The notes: generated by a model not told the origin, from the letters alone. A DNA stretch of 64,000 bases from Collinsella sp. (GCA_019419555.1 DXZR01000001.1:1-64000), one strand, 5' to 3'; counted from the first letter of the stretch, positions 23,548 through 32,662 are shown. Numbers and translations are program-made.

Positions 23548-24906
23548 ATGGCAGCAACTGAGCAGCTGTTCAACGTTCGTGAGCGCAAGCGCTTTGAACG
23601 TCACGACATCTGGGAGCGCATCGCCGAGAACGGCACGATTTCCGCCGCCGTCATGGTCTTCGCCGCCATCGCCGCCGTCATTTGCGCCAATACCGATGCC
23701 TACGAGGCCGTCCATCACTTTTTGGAGACCCCGCTGTATGTGGGTCTGGGAAACCTTACGGCCGGTCTCACCGTTGAGCTTTTCGTCAACGACTTCCTCA
23801 TGGCGATTTTCTTTTTGTTGGTGGGCATTGAGCTTAAGTACGAGATGACGGTCGGCGAGCTCAAGAATCCGCGTCAGGCCATGCTTCCCATGCTGGCGGC
23901 CGTGGGCGGTGTCGTCGTTCCCGCCTGCATCTACCTGATCTTTAACCATGCCGGCGCGCACAACGGCTGGGCCATTCCCATGGCAACCGATATTGCCTTT
24001 GCGCTGGGCGTGCTGTCGCTTTTGGGCAACCGCGTGCCCAACGGCGTGTGCGTGTTCTTCTCGACGCTCGCCATCGCCGACGACCTCATCTCCATCGCCG
24101 CCATCGCCATCTTCTACGGTCAGAGCCCCAATCCGTTTTGGTTGGGCGCCGCCGCGCTTGTGACCTGCGCGCTCGTGTGGCTTAACAAGACGCAGCATTA
24201 CCGCCTTGCCCCGTATTCGGTACTGGGGCTGCTGCTGTGGTTCTGCATGTTCAAGAGCGGCGTACATGCCACGCTTGCTGGCGTCATCTTGGCCTTTACC
24301 ATCCCGGCCAAGTGTGGCGTCAAGCTCGATAGCCTCACCGATTGGCTGGGCGAGTGCCTGCCGCTGCTCGATGACCGCTACGATGATGAGGCACACATCC
24401 TGGGCCAGCATGACTTTACCGTCTCGACAACCAAGGTCGAGCGCGTCATGCACCGCGTGACCCCGCCGCTTATCCGCATGGAGCGTCTGATCTCCACGCC
24501 GGTCAACTTTGTGATCCTGCCGATCTTTGCGTTCGTAAACGCTCAGGTTCGCTTAGTGGGCGTGGACATGAGCACGCTGCTCACCGACCCGGTGACGCTC
24601 GGCGTGTACTTTGGCATGCTGCTGGGCAAGCCGATCGGCATCTTTGGTATGACGTTTGCCCTGGTTAAGCTTAAGGCCTGCGAGCTGCCGCACAATGTCA
24701 ACTGGCACATGATTGCCGGCGTGGGCATTCTGGGCGGTATCGGCTTTACCATGTCGATTCTCATCAGCGGCCTTGCCTTCCCGACGGCCCAGTTTGAGGT
24801 TCTTGCAGCCAAGGCCGCTATTCTCGCCGGTTCGGTCACCGCAGCCGTGCTCGGCATGATCTACATGAGCGTGGTCTGCAAGCATCCCTCGCCCAAAGAC
24901 GAGTAA
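23548..24906 (+). CDS. nhaA: Na+/H+ antiporter NhaA
   Basis: The 452-residue membrane antiporter exports sodium in exchange for protons. Characteristic segments are LFVNDFLMAIFFLLVGIELKYEM, the unwound-helix motif MATDIAFALGVL, and the ion-binding aspartate pair in LAIADDLISI. It has about twelve helices. A ~40-residue hydrophilic insert (near 275-310) and the N-terminal ~30-residue extension are longer than in E. coli NhaA (388 residues). ATG 23548 follows GAAAGGAG. The gene is followed by the 230-bp inverted-repeat element. Confidence 0.95.
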   Translation: MAATEQLFNVRERKRFERHDIWERIAENGTISAAVMVFAAIAAVICANTDAYEAVHHFLETPLYVGLGNLTAGLTVELFVNDFLMAIFFLLVGIELKYEMTVGELKNPRQAMLPMLAAVGGVVVPACIYLIFNHAGAHNGWAIPMATDIAFALGVLSLLGNRVPNGVCVFFSTLAIADDLISIAAIAIFYGQSPNPFWLGAAALVTCALVWLNKTQHYRLAPYSVLGLLLWFCMFKSGVHATLAGVILAFTIPAKCGVKLDSLTDWLGECLPLLDDRYDDEAHILGQHDFTVSTTKVERVMHRVTPPLIRMERLISTPVNFVILPIFAFVNAQVRLVGVDMSTLLTDPVTLGVYFGMLLGKPIGIFGMTFALVKLKACELPHNVNWHMIAGVGILGGIGFTMSILISGLAFPTAQFEVLAAKAAILAGSVTAAVLGMIYMSVVCKHPSPKDE

Positions 24907-24990
24907 GAGCGCGAAAACCGGCTCCAGAACCGATTCGGGCGCGTTCAAAATGCGGATTCGGGCGGTGCTTGCCGCCTGCCAGACACGCCA

Positions 24991-25220
24991 GTGGTCAAAA
25001 AACGCCGTTTGTGAGTACTGTCACAAACGGCGTATCATTTTAGGTGCGGAAAATAATGAACAAAGTTATAAGAACTGTACGTTAATGAGTGACCATCGAC
25101 TTCCAATTTGGCGCTAGCTGACGGTGATTAGGAAGTTTCAAGTCGAGTTTTGCCGATTTCGACCAAGAATCGCTGCTACTAAAAAGGTAACAGTACTCAT
25201 ATTTGCCCTTTTTTGGCCAC
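24991..25220 (+). repeat. 230-bp inverted-repeat element, copy 2 (MITE-like)
   Basis: The right end ACTAAAAAGGTAACAG, TACTCATATTTG, TTTTTTGGCCAC is nearly identical to copies 1 and 3. The left end starts GTGGTCAAAAAA and keeps GAGTACTGT. In this copy the left arm has become part of a local hairpin (ACGCCGTTTGTGA with TCACAAACGGCGT). The total length equals copy 1. The element fills most of the 373-bp gap after nhaA, which otherwise holds nothing. Confidence 0.78.
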
Positions 25221-25279
25221 AAGCCCTAAAACAAGCCTCGCCAAGGTCGGGAAGCGGGCCAAATCGCCGGCCTCGAGGC

Positions 25280-25534
25280 TTATTCCACCGTTCCGTAGAC
25301 GGCGCCCCAGCCGTGGGCGGCCAAGGCGGAGTTGAGCTGGTCGCAAAGTGACTGGCGGTCGTAGTAGCCGGGCGGCAAAAGGTTCACGATCTCCATGAGG
25401 TCGGGCGCCAGGTCCAAGATTTCGGCCTGTACGATCAGATCCAGGCGGTCGATGGCGTGGCGGTCGTAAAACAGTCCGTCGACCAGGCGCTGCAGGTCGC
25501 CGAATTCCTCGGCCTGAAACGATCCGTACTCCAT
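25280..25534 (-). CDS. Small acidic protein of unknown function
   Basis: This 84-residue protein begins MEYGSFQAEEFGDLQRLVDGL and contains LDLAPDLMEIVNLLPPGYYDRQSL. It is predicted to be mostly helical and soluble, with no membrane segment. I do not recognise a family. ATG 25534 has AAGGAGG 5 nt upstream, which decides it over an in-frame ATG at 25585. It is divergent from the aminotransferase gene, so the two share a 149-bp promoter region. Confidence 0.7.
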   Translation of the reverse strand: MEYGSFQAEEFGDLQRLVDGLFYDRHAIDRLDLIVQAEILDLAPDLMEIVNLLPPGYYDRQSLCDQLNSALAAHGWGAVYGTVE

Positions 25535-25683
25535 AGTGCCTCCTTGGGCGCCCCACGCCGCCATGCGCGGCGATTCGTAATTCATTGCGATGAACTTAAT
25601 CTATCACGGCTTCATACCGTTGCGGCGGTGGCGGTCTATACTTAGACGGACTGCAACGTACCGCTTCGCGAAAGGTCGCACCC

Positions 25684-26988
25684 ATGCAGACGATCTACCA
25701 GAAGATGGAAACCACCGAACTCGATGCCGCCATCGAGGCGCTCAAAGCCGAGGTCGCCGAGGTCAAGGCCAAGGGCCTGGCGCTCGACATGGCCCGCGGC
25801 AAGCCGTCGCCCTCCCAGGTGGACATCTCTCGACCCATGCTCGATATTCTCAATGCCGATGCCGATCTGCACGACGGCAACGTCGACTGCTCCAACTACG
25901 GCTGCTTCGAGGGCATTCCCTCGGCTCGCAAGCTGGCAGGGGAGTTTTTGGGTTGCCCCGCCGAGCAGACGCTTGTGCTGGGTTCGTCGAGCCTTTTGAT
26001 TGAGCATGACATCGCCGGCATGTTCTGGCGCTGTGGCTCGTGCGGCAGCGAGCCCTGGGACGCCTACGAGGCCGCGCACGACGGCAAGAAGGTCAAGTTC
26101 CTGTGCCCCGTTCCCGGCTACGATCGCCACTTTGGCATCACTGCCGACTTGGGCATCGAGAATGTCCCCGTTGCGATGACCGACAACGGCCCCGACATGG
26201 ACGAGGTCGAGCGCCTGGTTGCTGCCGACGACTCCATCAAGGGTATCTGGTGCGTGCCCAAGTATTCCAACCCCACGGGCATCACCTTTAGCGAGGACAC
26301 CGTGCGCCGCCTAGTCGAGATGCCCACGGCCGCGCCCGATTTTCGCATCTTCTGGGACAACGCCTACTGCGTGCACGACCTGTACGGCGAGACCGACGAG
26401 CTCGCCAACATCTTCGATCTTGCCCGCGCGGCGGGCACCGAGGACCGCGTGGTGGCCTTTGCCTCGACGTCCAAGATCACCTTCCCGGGTGCCGGCATCG
26501 GCTTTATCGGTGCGAGCCCCGCGGTCATCGCCGAGTTCTCCAAGCGCCTGAAGGCCGGCCTCATCAGCGCCGACAAGCTCAACCAGCTGCGCCACGTGCG
26601 TTTCCTTCCCACCATCGAGGCGGTCAAGGAGCACATGAAAAAGCATGCTGAGTTCTTGCGCCCGCGCTTTGAGGCCGTCGAGCGCAAGCTCACCGAGGGT
26701 TTGGGCGAAACGGGCTGCGCCACTTGGACGCACCCCCGCGGCGGCTACTTTGTGAGCTTTGATGGTCCCGAGGGCTCGGCCCAAAAGGTCGCCGCGCTTT
26801 GTGCCGACCTGGGCGTCAAGCTCACGCCGGCTGGTGCTACCTGGCCTTATGGCAAGGATCCGCGCGACACCAACATCCGCATCGCGCCGAGCTATCCCAC
26901 GGTCGATGACCTGGAGGCCGCGCTCGACGTGCTGGTGCTGGCCGTTAAGCTTGTCGCTGCCGAGCTTGCTCGTGCCGAGCGCGCCTAA
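25684..26988 (+). CDS. PLP-dependent aminotransferase (fold type I)
   Basis: The 434-residue protein belongs to the aspartate-aminotransferase superfamily, closest by feel to the PF12897 group. Features are MARGKPSPSQVDISRPML at the N-terminus, CVPKYSNPTGITFS (Asn-Pro-x-Gly), FWDNAYCVHDLY with the PLP-contacting Asp and Tyr, the Schiff-base lysine in ASTSKITFPGAGIGF, and NIRIAPSYP with the carboxylate-binding arginine. It would transfer amino groups between an amino acid and a 2-oxoacid; the specificity is not evident. It is monocistronic and starts at ATG 25684 after GAAAGG. Confidence 0.9.
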   Translation: MQTIYQKMETTELDAAIEALKAEVAEVKAKGLALDMARGKPSPSQVDISRPMLDILNADADLHDGNVDCSNYGCFEGIPSARKLAGEFLGCPAEQTLVLGSSSLLIEHDIAGMFWRCGSCGSEPWDAYEAAHDGKKVKFLCPVPGYDRHFGITADLGIENVPVAMTDNGPDMDEVERLVAADDSIKGIWCVPKYSNPTGITFSEDTVRRLVEMPTAAPDFRIFWDNAYCVHDLYGETDELANIFDLARAAGTEDRVVAFASTSKITFPGAGIGFIGASPAVIAEFSKRLKAGLISADKLNQLRHVRFLPTIEAVKEHMKKHAEFLRPRFEAVERKLTEGLGETGCATWTHPRGGYFVSFDGPEGSAQKVAALCADLGVKLTPAGATWPYGKDPRDTNIRIAPSYPTVDDLEAALDVLVLAVKLVAAELARAERA

Positions 26989-27054
26989 CGCCTAGGGCCC
27001 CGCAAGTCCGCGCCCAGTACTATCCGCACTTTCGATACGTAAAGGAGCGTATAC

Positions 27055-27369
27055 ATGGATTTGGGTATTTCCACCAACCCCACGCCGGAGATCTACACCA
27101 TTAAGGTAATCGGCGAGATCGATATCTCTAACGCCGACAGTCTGCGCAATGCTATCGACCTTGCGCTCGAGCAGCCCACTGAGGCCGTTGAGCTCGATTT
27201 TGCCCAGGTGAGCTACATCGATTCGACGGGCATTGGCGTGCTCGTGGGCGCCGCGCACCACGCGGTCGACCACGGTAAGCGCTTTAGCTGCACTAATGTG
27301 CAGCCCCAGGTGATGCGCGTGGTTCAGCTGCTGGGCGTCGACCAGGAGATTTCGATCACGGCGGCATAA
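27055..27369 (+). CDS. STAS-domain anti-sigma factor antagonist
   Basis: The 104-residue protein is a single STAS domain: IKVIGEIDISNADSLRNAI, then AQVSYIDSTGIGVLVGAAHHA with the serine phosphorylated in SpoIIAA/RsbV proteins, and VVQLLGVD at the end. In the classical system it releases a sigma factor from an RsbW-like kinase, but no kinase or sigma factor gene is nearby. The partner must be elsewhere. ATG 27055 follows AAAGGAG. Confidence 0.9.
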   Translation: MDLGISTNPTPEIYTIKVIGEIDISNADSLRNAIDLALEQPTEAVELDFAQVSYIDSTGIGVLVGAAHHAVDHGKRFSCTNVQPQVMRVVQLLGVDQEISITAA

Positions 27370-27523
27370 TCTTTGCCCCCAAAAAGGGCGTGCCGTTTGG
27401 CATATGTTTGTGATGCGCTCGGACGTTTTGGCGTCCGGGCGCTATACTTGACCGAATGAATAGACGAGTTCCGGCCGAATGGCGCGGTGCGGGCTCGACT
27501 CACATCGAGCCTTGGAGGTATGT

Positions 27524-28117
27524 GTGTTTGGTATTGGAGAGGGTGAGCTCGCAATCATCGTGGTCTTCGGCTTTTTGCTGTTTGGCCCGGATAAGCTCCC
27601 GCAGATGGGCCGCACGATCGGCCGTGCCATCCGTCAGTTCCGCGAGACGCAGGAAAAGATGACGGCCGTTGTTCAGTCCGAGATTATCGATCCGGTGAGC
27701 GAGGCCGCGTCGGCCCCGGTCAAGCCCAAGAAGGCTGCCGTCGATGACGATTCCGACGCGGACGAGGATGCCGTCGAGACGGCTGCGCCCGCAAAGAAGG
27801 AGACCTTTGCCGAGCGCCGTGCCCGCCTTGCCGCTGAGAAGGCTGCGAGCGAGGGTGCCACCGAGGACGAAGGCGCTGCTGGTGAGGCCGAGAGCGCCGA
27901 GCCTGCCAAGGCCGAGCCTGCTGCTGCCGCCGCCGAGCCCGAGCCTGCTGCAGAGCCGGAGCCCGAGCCGGAGCCCGAGCCGGCAGAGCCCACGACGGCT
28001 GACCTCTACGCTCGTCGTCCCCGTAAGCGCAAGGCCGTCGTCGACCAGCTCGCTCGCGAGCTCGAGGCCGAGGACGACGCTGCTGCCGCCGACGCCCCGA
28101 AGGGAGGCGATGAGTAA
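27524..28117 (+). CDS. tatA: Twin-arginine translocase TatA/TatB-like protein with long acidic tail
   Basis: The 197-residue protein has one N-terminal transmembrane helix (LAIIVVFGFLLFGPDKLPQMGR, where FGPDKLP is the hinge signature) and an amphipathic helix to about residue 45. An unusually long Ala/Glu/Pro tail (residues ~60-197) follows, ending in a basic RRPRKRK segment. It forms the Tat export pore or receptor with TatC, encoded directly downstream with a TAATG overlap. The start is GTG 27524, 5 nt after GGAGG. Only one TatA/B gene is seen, so it may serve both roles. Confidence 0.9.
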   Translation: MFGIGEGELAIIVVFGFLLFGPDKLPQMGRTIGRAIRQFRETQEKMTAVVQSEIIDPVSEAASAPVKPKKAAVDDDSDADEDAVETAAPAKKETFAERRARLAAEKAASEGATEDEGAAGEAESAEPAKAEPAAAAAEPEPAAEPEPEPEPEPAEPTTADLYARRPRKRKAVVDQLARELEAEDDAAAADAPKGGDE

Positions 28118-28911
28118 TGCCTATCGGACCTGCGCGAATGCCGCTTTTCGATCACCTGGGAGAACTCCGTCGCCGCCTGACCATCGTGGTCGTGTCGGTG
28201 TTTGCCGCCGCTATCGTGCTGTATTTCGCCACGCCTGTAGTGCTCGACATCCTGGAAGATCCCATCCGCTCCTTTGTGCCGGACGGTAAGTTCTACATCA
28301 CCACCACGCTCGGCGGCTTTGGCCTGCGCTTTTCGCTGGCTATCAAGATGGCCGTTGTCATGTGCACGCCCATGATCATCTGGCAGATCTTGGCGTTTTT
28401 CCTGCCGGCGCTTCGCCCCAACGAGCGCAAGTGGGTCGTGCCCACGGTGCTCGCCTCGACGGTGCTGTTCTTCCTGGGCGCCATCTTTTGCTACTTCATC
28501 ATCATTCCTGCGGGCTTTGAGTGGCTCATCGGCGAGACCTCGGCCGTCGCTACGGCGCTACCCGATCTGGAGAACTACGTCAACATGGAGCTGCTCTTTA
28601 TGATCGGCTTTGGCGTGGCGTTTGAGCTGCCGCTCATCATCTTCTACCTGTCCGTCTTCCACATCGTGTCCTACGCGGCCTTCCGCAGTGCCTGGCGTTA
28701 CGTATACGTTGGCCTGCTTGTGGGCTCGGCTGTGATTACGCCCGACGGCTCGCCCGTTACGCTGGGCCTCATGTATGGCGCCCTGCTCTCGCTCTACGAG
28801 ATTTCGCTCGCCATCGCTCGCGTGGTCATTACCGCGCGAGAGGGCAAGGAGGGCTTGTTTGTGAGCCGTCTGGACCTGTTTTCGGACGACGAAGAGGACA
28901 GCGAGGAGTAA
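28117..28911 (+). CDS. tatC: Sec-independent protein translocase TatC
   Basis: The 264-residue membrane protein has six helices and forms the Tat signal-peptide receptor. It starts MPLFDHLGELRRRLT after a few residues, the invariant TatC N-terminal motif, and carries FFLPALRPNERKW in the first cytoplasmic loop and FGVAFELPLIIFYL with the conserved glutamate. Its start overlaps the tatA stop. Downstream hypA begins 6 nt after the stop, so tatA-tatC-hypA-hypB may be one transcript. Confidence 0.95.
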   Translation: MPIGPARMPLFDHLGELRRRLTIVVVSVFAAAIVLYFATPVVLDILEDPIRSFVPDGKFYITTTLGGFGLRFSLAIKMAVVMCTPMIIWQILAFFLPALRPNERKWVVPTVLASTVLFFLGAIFCYFIIIPAGFEWLIGETSAVATALPDLENYVNMELLFMIGFGVAFELPLIIFYLSVFHIVSYAAFRSAWRYVYVGLLVGSAVITPDGSPVTLGLMYGALLSLYEISLAIARVVITAREGKEGLFVSRLDLFSDDEEDSEE

Positions 28912-28917
28912 ATCGGT

Positions 28918-29274
28918 ATGCACGAGGTTGGCATTGTCAACGGCATACTCGATACAGTGATTCGCGCGGCGCGTGGGGCGGGGGCCTCGCGCGCCGTTTT
29001 GGTAACGCTGCGTATCGGGGATATGACCGAGGTCGTGCGCGAGGCACTCGACTTTGCGTGGGAGACGTTTCGCGACGAGAATCCGCTCACGCGCGGCTGC
29101 GAGCTTGCCGTGGAGGAAGTCCATCCACAAAGCGAGTGTCTGGACTGCGGTGAGGTCTTTGAGCACGACCGTTTCCATTGCCGCTGCCCCCAATGTGGCG
29201 GCGCCAACGTGCGCCTGCTGCACGGCCGTGAGCTCGACATCGCCAGTATCGAAATCGAAACCCCCGACGATTAG
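28918..29274 (+). CDS. hypA: Hydrogenase nickel-incorporation protein HypA
   Basis: HypA delivers nickel to [NiFe] hydrogenase (or urease) together with HypB. The 118 residues show the invariant N-terminal MHE, whose His2 and Glu3 bind nickel, and a zinc domain C-x2-C (CLDC) and C-x2-C (CPQC) near residues 72-96. Start ATG 28918 lies behind GAGGAG, inside the tatC end. Hydrogenases are Tat substrates, which makes the position after tatC functionally sensible, but hypC-F and the hydrogenase genes are not in the window. Confidence 0.93.
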   Translation: MHEVGIVNGILDTVIRAARGAGASRAVLVTLRIGDMTEVVREALDFAWETFRDENPLTRGCELAVEEVHPQSECLDCGEVFEHDRFHCRCPQCGGANVRLLHGRELDIASIEIETPDD

Positions 29275-29329
29275 CCCGCCAGCCATCTGGTGATGGGGTA
29301 TAAAGGGGCCAAATTAAGGAGCGCTAAGT

Positions 29330-30013
29330 ATGGCCGAGAAAACGATTGATATCGCGTCGCCGATTCTGTCGCGCAATGAGCGCCTGGCAGATCAGCTGCG
29401 TCAGCGATTTAAAGAGACAAACACCTATGTGATCAATGTGCTTTCGAGCCCCGGCTCGGGCAAGACCACTACGATTCTGGGCACCAACGAGCGCCTGCGC
29501 GACAAGGCCGGCTTGCGCTGCGCCGTCATCGAGGGCGACATCGCCTCGGACGTCGACGCCATCACCATGAAGGAAGCCGGCATGCCCGCCATCCAGATCA
29601 ACACGGGCGGCCTGTGCCACCTCGAGGGCAACATGATCATGGAGGCTGTCGATGCGTTCGACCAGGCTGTGGGTCTGGAAAACATTGACGTCATCTTTAT
29701 CGAAAACGTGGGTAACCTGGTCTGCCCGGTCGACTTTGACCTGGGCGAGAACCTGTCCATCATGATCCTCTCGGTGCCCGAGGGTGACGACAAGCCTATC
29801 AAGTACCCGGGCATCTTCCAGCACGCCGGCGCACAGCTGCTCAACAAGGTCGATGTGGCCCCGGCTTTCGATTTTGACATGGATAGGTATACTAAGACAC
29901 TCGATGACCTCAATCCGCAGGCGCCGCGGTTTGCCGTGAGCGCGCGCAAGGGCGAGGGTATGGATGCCTGGTGCGATTGGCTCATCGGGCAGATTGAGCA
30001 AGCAAGGGCGTAA
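29330..30013 (+). CDS. hypB: Hydrogenase maturation GTPase HypB
   Basis: The 227-residue SIMIBI-class GTPase drives nickel transfer with HypA. Walker A is VLSSPGSGKTTTIL; IEGDIASDVDA, INTGGLCHLEGNM and IFIENVGNLVCPVDFDLGE are characteristic, with the metal-binding Cys and His in GGLCHLE and the Cys in LVCPV. There is no N-terminal histidine-rich nickel store as in some homologues. It follows hypA by 55 nt and starts at ATG 29330 after AAGGAG. Confidence 0.94.
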   Translation: MAEKTIDIASPILSRNERLADQLRQRFKETNTYVINVLSSPGSGKTTTILGTNERLRDKAGLRCAVIEGDIASDVDAITMKEAGMPAIQINTGGLCHLEGNMIMEAVDAFDQAVGLENIDVIFIENVGNLVCPVDFDLGENLSIMILSVPEGDDKPIKYPGIFQHAGAQLLNKVDVAPAFDFDMDRYTKTLDDLNPQAPRFAVSARKGEGMDAWCDWLIGQIEQARA

Positions 30014-30067
30014 GTCGGCCGCCATACGGGCGGGCGTAGCCGCAGAGATACGAGATAGGAGCCTCTT

Positions 30068-32662
30068 TTGAAGCTCATCATCGCCGAGAAAAACGACGCC
30101 GCGCGCCAGATCGCCGAGCGTCTGTCCACGGGCAAACCCAAAAAGGACAAGGTGTACAACACCGCCATCTACCGTTTTGAGTGGCAGGGCGAGGAGTGCG
30201 TGACCATCGGCCTTGCCGGTCACATCCTGGCGCCCGATTTTTGCGACAGCGTGCTGTTCGATAAAAAGCTGGGTTGGTATTCGGTGACCGAGGACGGTGA
30301 GATGCTGCCGGCCGATATGCCCGATGGCCTGGCCCGCCCGCCGTACGACACCAAGCGTAAGCCGTTCCTTGCCGATGGCATTTCCATCAAGGGCTGGAAG
30401 CTCGAGAGCCTGCCTTACCTCACCTGGGCGCCCGTCATTAAGCTACCGGCCGAGAAGGAGCTCATTCGTTCGCTCAAGAACCTCGCTAAAAAGTCCGACA
30501 GCGTCATTATCGCCACGGACTTCGACCGCGAGGGCGAGCTGATCGGTTCGGACGCCCTCAACAAGGTGCGTGAGGTGGCGCCCGACTTGCCGGTTGCCCG
30601 CGCCCAATACTCTTCGTTTACCAAGGCCGAGATCACGCAGGCCTTCGATAATCTCGTCTCGCTCGACCAGAACCTGGCCGACGCCGGCGAGAGCCGTCAG
30701 CACATCGACCTCATTTGGGGTGCGGTGCTCACTCGCTACCTGACGCTCGCCAAGTTTGGCGGCTTTGGCAATGTGCGTTCCGCCGGCCGCGTGCAGACGC
30801 CGACGCTTGCCCTGGTGGTCGAGCGCGAGCGCGAGCGCATGGCGTTTGTGCCCGAGGATTATTGGCAGATTCGCGGCATGGGTGCCGCACAGGGTGCCGC
30901 CGAGGACGACCGCTTTAAGATCGCGCACAAGACGGCGCGTTTTACCGATAAAGATGCTGCCGAGACGGCGTATGGTCACGTCGACGGCGCCAAGACGGCG
31001 ACCGTCGCCGCGGTGACCAAGCGCTCGCGCAAGCAGCAGCCGCCCACGCCGTTCGCGACGACCTCGCTGCAGGCTGCCGCCGCGGCCGAGGGCATCTCGC
31101 CTGCGCGTACGATGCGCATCGCCGAGTCCCTCTACATGGCCGGTCTCATCAGCTACCCGCGTGTCGACAATACCGTGTACCCTGCGACGCTCGATCTGGG
31201 CGCCGTGGTGAGCGACCTGGCAAAGATCAACCCGGCGCTGGCACCCGTGTGCAAAAAGGTGCTCGCCGGTCCCATGAAGCCCACGCGCGGCAAGGTCGAG
31301 ACCACCGACCACCCGCCTATCTATCCCACGGGCGAGGGCGATCCGTCCACGCTCGACGGTGGCCAGCGCAAGCTCTACGACCTCATCGCCCGTCGCTTCC
31401 TGGCAACGCTCATGGGGCCCGCGACCATCGAGAACACCAAGCTCGAGCTCGATGTGAACGGCGAGCCGTTCGTGGCTTCGGGCGATGTGCTCGTGACCCC
31501 GGGTTTCCGCGAGGCATACCCGTACGGTCTTAAGCGCGACGAGCAGATGCCGCCGCTGGAGCAGGGTGACACGGTCGACGTGTTCGACATTAAGCTCGAG
31601 GCCAAGCAGACCGAGCCGCCCGCGCGCTACAGCCAGGGCAAGCTCGTGCAGGAGATGGAAAAGCGCGGCCTGGGCACCAAGTCCACGCGCGCGAGCATCA
31701 TCGAGCGCCTGTACGCCGTGCGCTATCTCAAAAACGATCCCGTGGAGCCGAGCCAGCTGGGCATCGCCATCATCGATGCACTGTCGCAGTTTGCCCCGCG
31801 CATCACGAGCCCCGATATGACCAGCGAGCTCGACGGCGACATGACCCGCGTGGAGCGCGGCGAGGACACCGAAGAGCATGTCGTGACGCACTCGCGCGCG
31901 CTGCTGGCCGGTGTGCTCGACGAGCTGCTCAAGCATACGCAGGAACTGGGCGACGCTATCAGCGACGCCGTCACGGCCGATGCGCGCGTGGGCACCTGCC
32001 CCAAGTGCGGCAAGGACTTGGTTATGAAGACGAGCGCCAAGACCCGCGGCAGCTTTATCGGCTGCATGGGCTGGCCCGACTGCGACGTGACCTATCCGGT
32101 GCCGAGCGGCGTCAAGGTGAGCCCGCTCGAGGGCGAGGCCGCTGTGTGCCCCGAATGCGGTGCGCCGCGCATTAAGTGCCAGCCGTTCCGCCAGAAGGCT
32201 TTCGAGATCTGCGTGAACCCGACGTGCCCCACCAACTACGAGCCCGACCTTAAGGTGGGCGAGTGCAAGGTGTGTGCCGAGGCCGGGCGTCACGGCGACC
32301 TGATCGCACACAAGAGCGAAAAGAGCGGCAAGCGCTTTATCCGCTGCACCAACTATGACGATTGCGGCGTGAGCTATCCGCTGCCGGCGCGCGGTAAGCT
32401 CGAGGCGACGGGCGAGACCTGCCCCGAGTGCGGCGCCCCCATCGTGGTGGTCAACACGGCGCGCGGTCCGTGGCGTATCTGCGTCAACATGGACTGTCCG
32501 ACCAAGGAGAAGAAGCCCGCCCGCGGCCGCAAGACTGCGACCAAGGCGAGCACGGCGAAGAAGACCTCGACTGCGAAGAAGACGACGGCTAAGAAAGCCA
32601 CTGCCGCCAAGAAGACGACCGCGAAGAAGTCGACTGCCAAGAAAGCAGCCGCCGACAAGTAA
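30068..32662 (+). CDS. topA: DNA topoisomerase type IA with archaeal-like core
   Basis: The 864-residue topoisomerase relaxes negative supercoils. The TOPRIM domain begins KLIIAEKNDAARQIAERL and has DFDREGELIG. The active tyrosine lies in MAGLISYPRVDN, and HIDLIWGAVLTRYLTLA and SAGRVQTPTLALVVERE complete the core. The N-terminal motif resembles archaeal topoisomerase I more than the VESPAKAKTI form of E. coli TopA. Four C-terminal zinc ribbons (CPKCG, CPECG, CKVC, CPECG pairs) precede a Lys/Ala tail of ~60 residues that should bind DNA. The start is TTG 30068 behind TAGGAG. Confidence 0.93.
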   Translation: MKLIIAEKNDAARQIAERLSTGKPKKDKVYNTAIYRFEWQGEECVTIGLAGHILAPDFCDSVLFDKKLGWYSVTEDGEMLPADMPDGLARPPYDTKRKPFLADGISIKGWKLESLPYLTWAPVIKLPAEKELIRSLKNLAKKSDSVIIATDFDREGELIGSDALNKVREVAPDLPVARAQYSSFTKAEITQAFDNLVSLDQNLADAGESRQHIDLIWGAVLTRYLTLAKFGGFGNVRSAGRVQTPTLALVVERERERMAFVPEDYWQIRGMGAAQGAAEDDRFKIAHKTARFTDKDAAETAYGHVDGAKTATVAAVTKRSRKQQPPTPFATTSLQAAAAAEGISPARTMRIAESLYMAGLISYPRVDNTVYPATLDLGAVVSDLAKINPALAPVCKKVLAGPMKPTRGKVETTDHPPIYPTGEGDPSTLDGGQRKLYDLIARRFLATLMGPATIENTKLELDVNGEPFVASGDVLVTPGFREAYPYGLKRDEQMPPLEQGDTVDVFDIKLEAKQTEPPARYSQGKLVQEMEKRGLGTKSTRASIIERLYAVRYLKNDPVEPSQLGIAIIDALSQFAPRITSPDMTSELDGDMTRVERGEDTEEHVVTHSRALLAGVLDELLKHTQELGDAISDAVTADARVGTCPKCGKDLVMKTSAKTRGSFIGCMGWPDCDVTYPVPSGVKVSPLEGEAAVCPECGAPRIKCQPFRQKAFEICVNPTCPTNYEPDLKVGECKVCAEAGRHGDLIAHKSEKSGKRFIRCTNYDDCGVSYPLPARGKLEATGETCPECGAPIVVVNTARGPWRICVNMDCPTKEKKPARGRKTATKASTAKKTSTAKKTTAKKATAAKKTTAKKSTAKKAAADK

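Noticed and set aside
22321..24453. 710-codon minus-strand open frame opposite ppaC and nhaA
   Set aside because: It spans two well-recognised genes and their intergenic terminator; it is a GC-bias shadow.
27359..27480. Hairpin GGACG/CGTCC before tatA as terminator
   Set aside because: The stem is only 5 bp with no T tract; it more likely overlaps the tatA promoter (TATACT).
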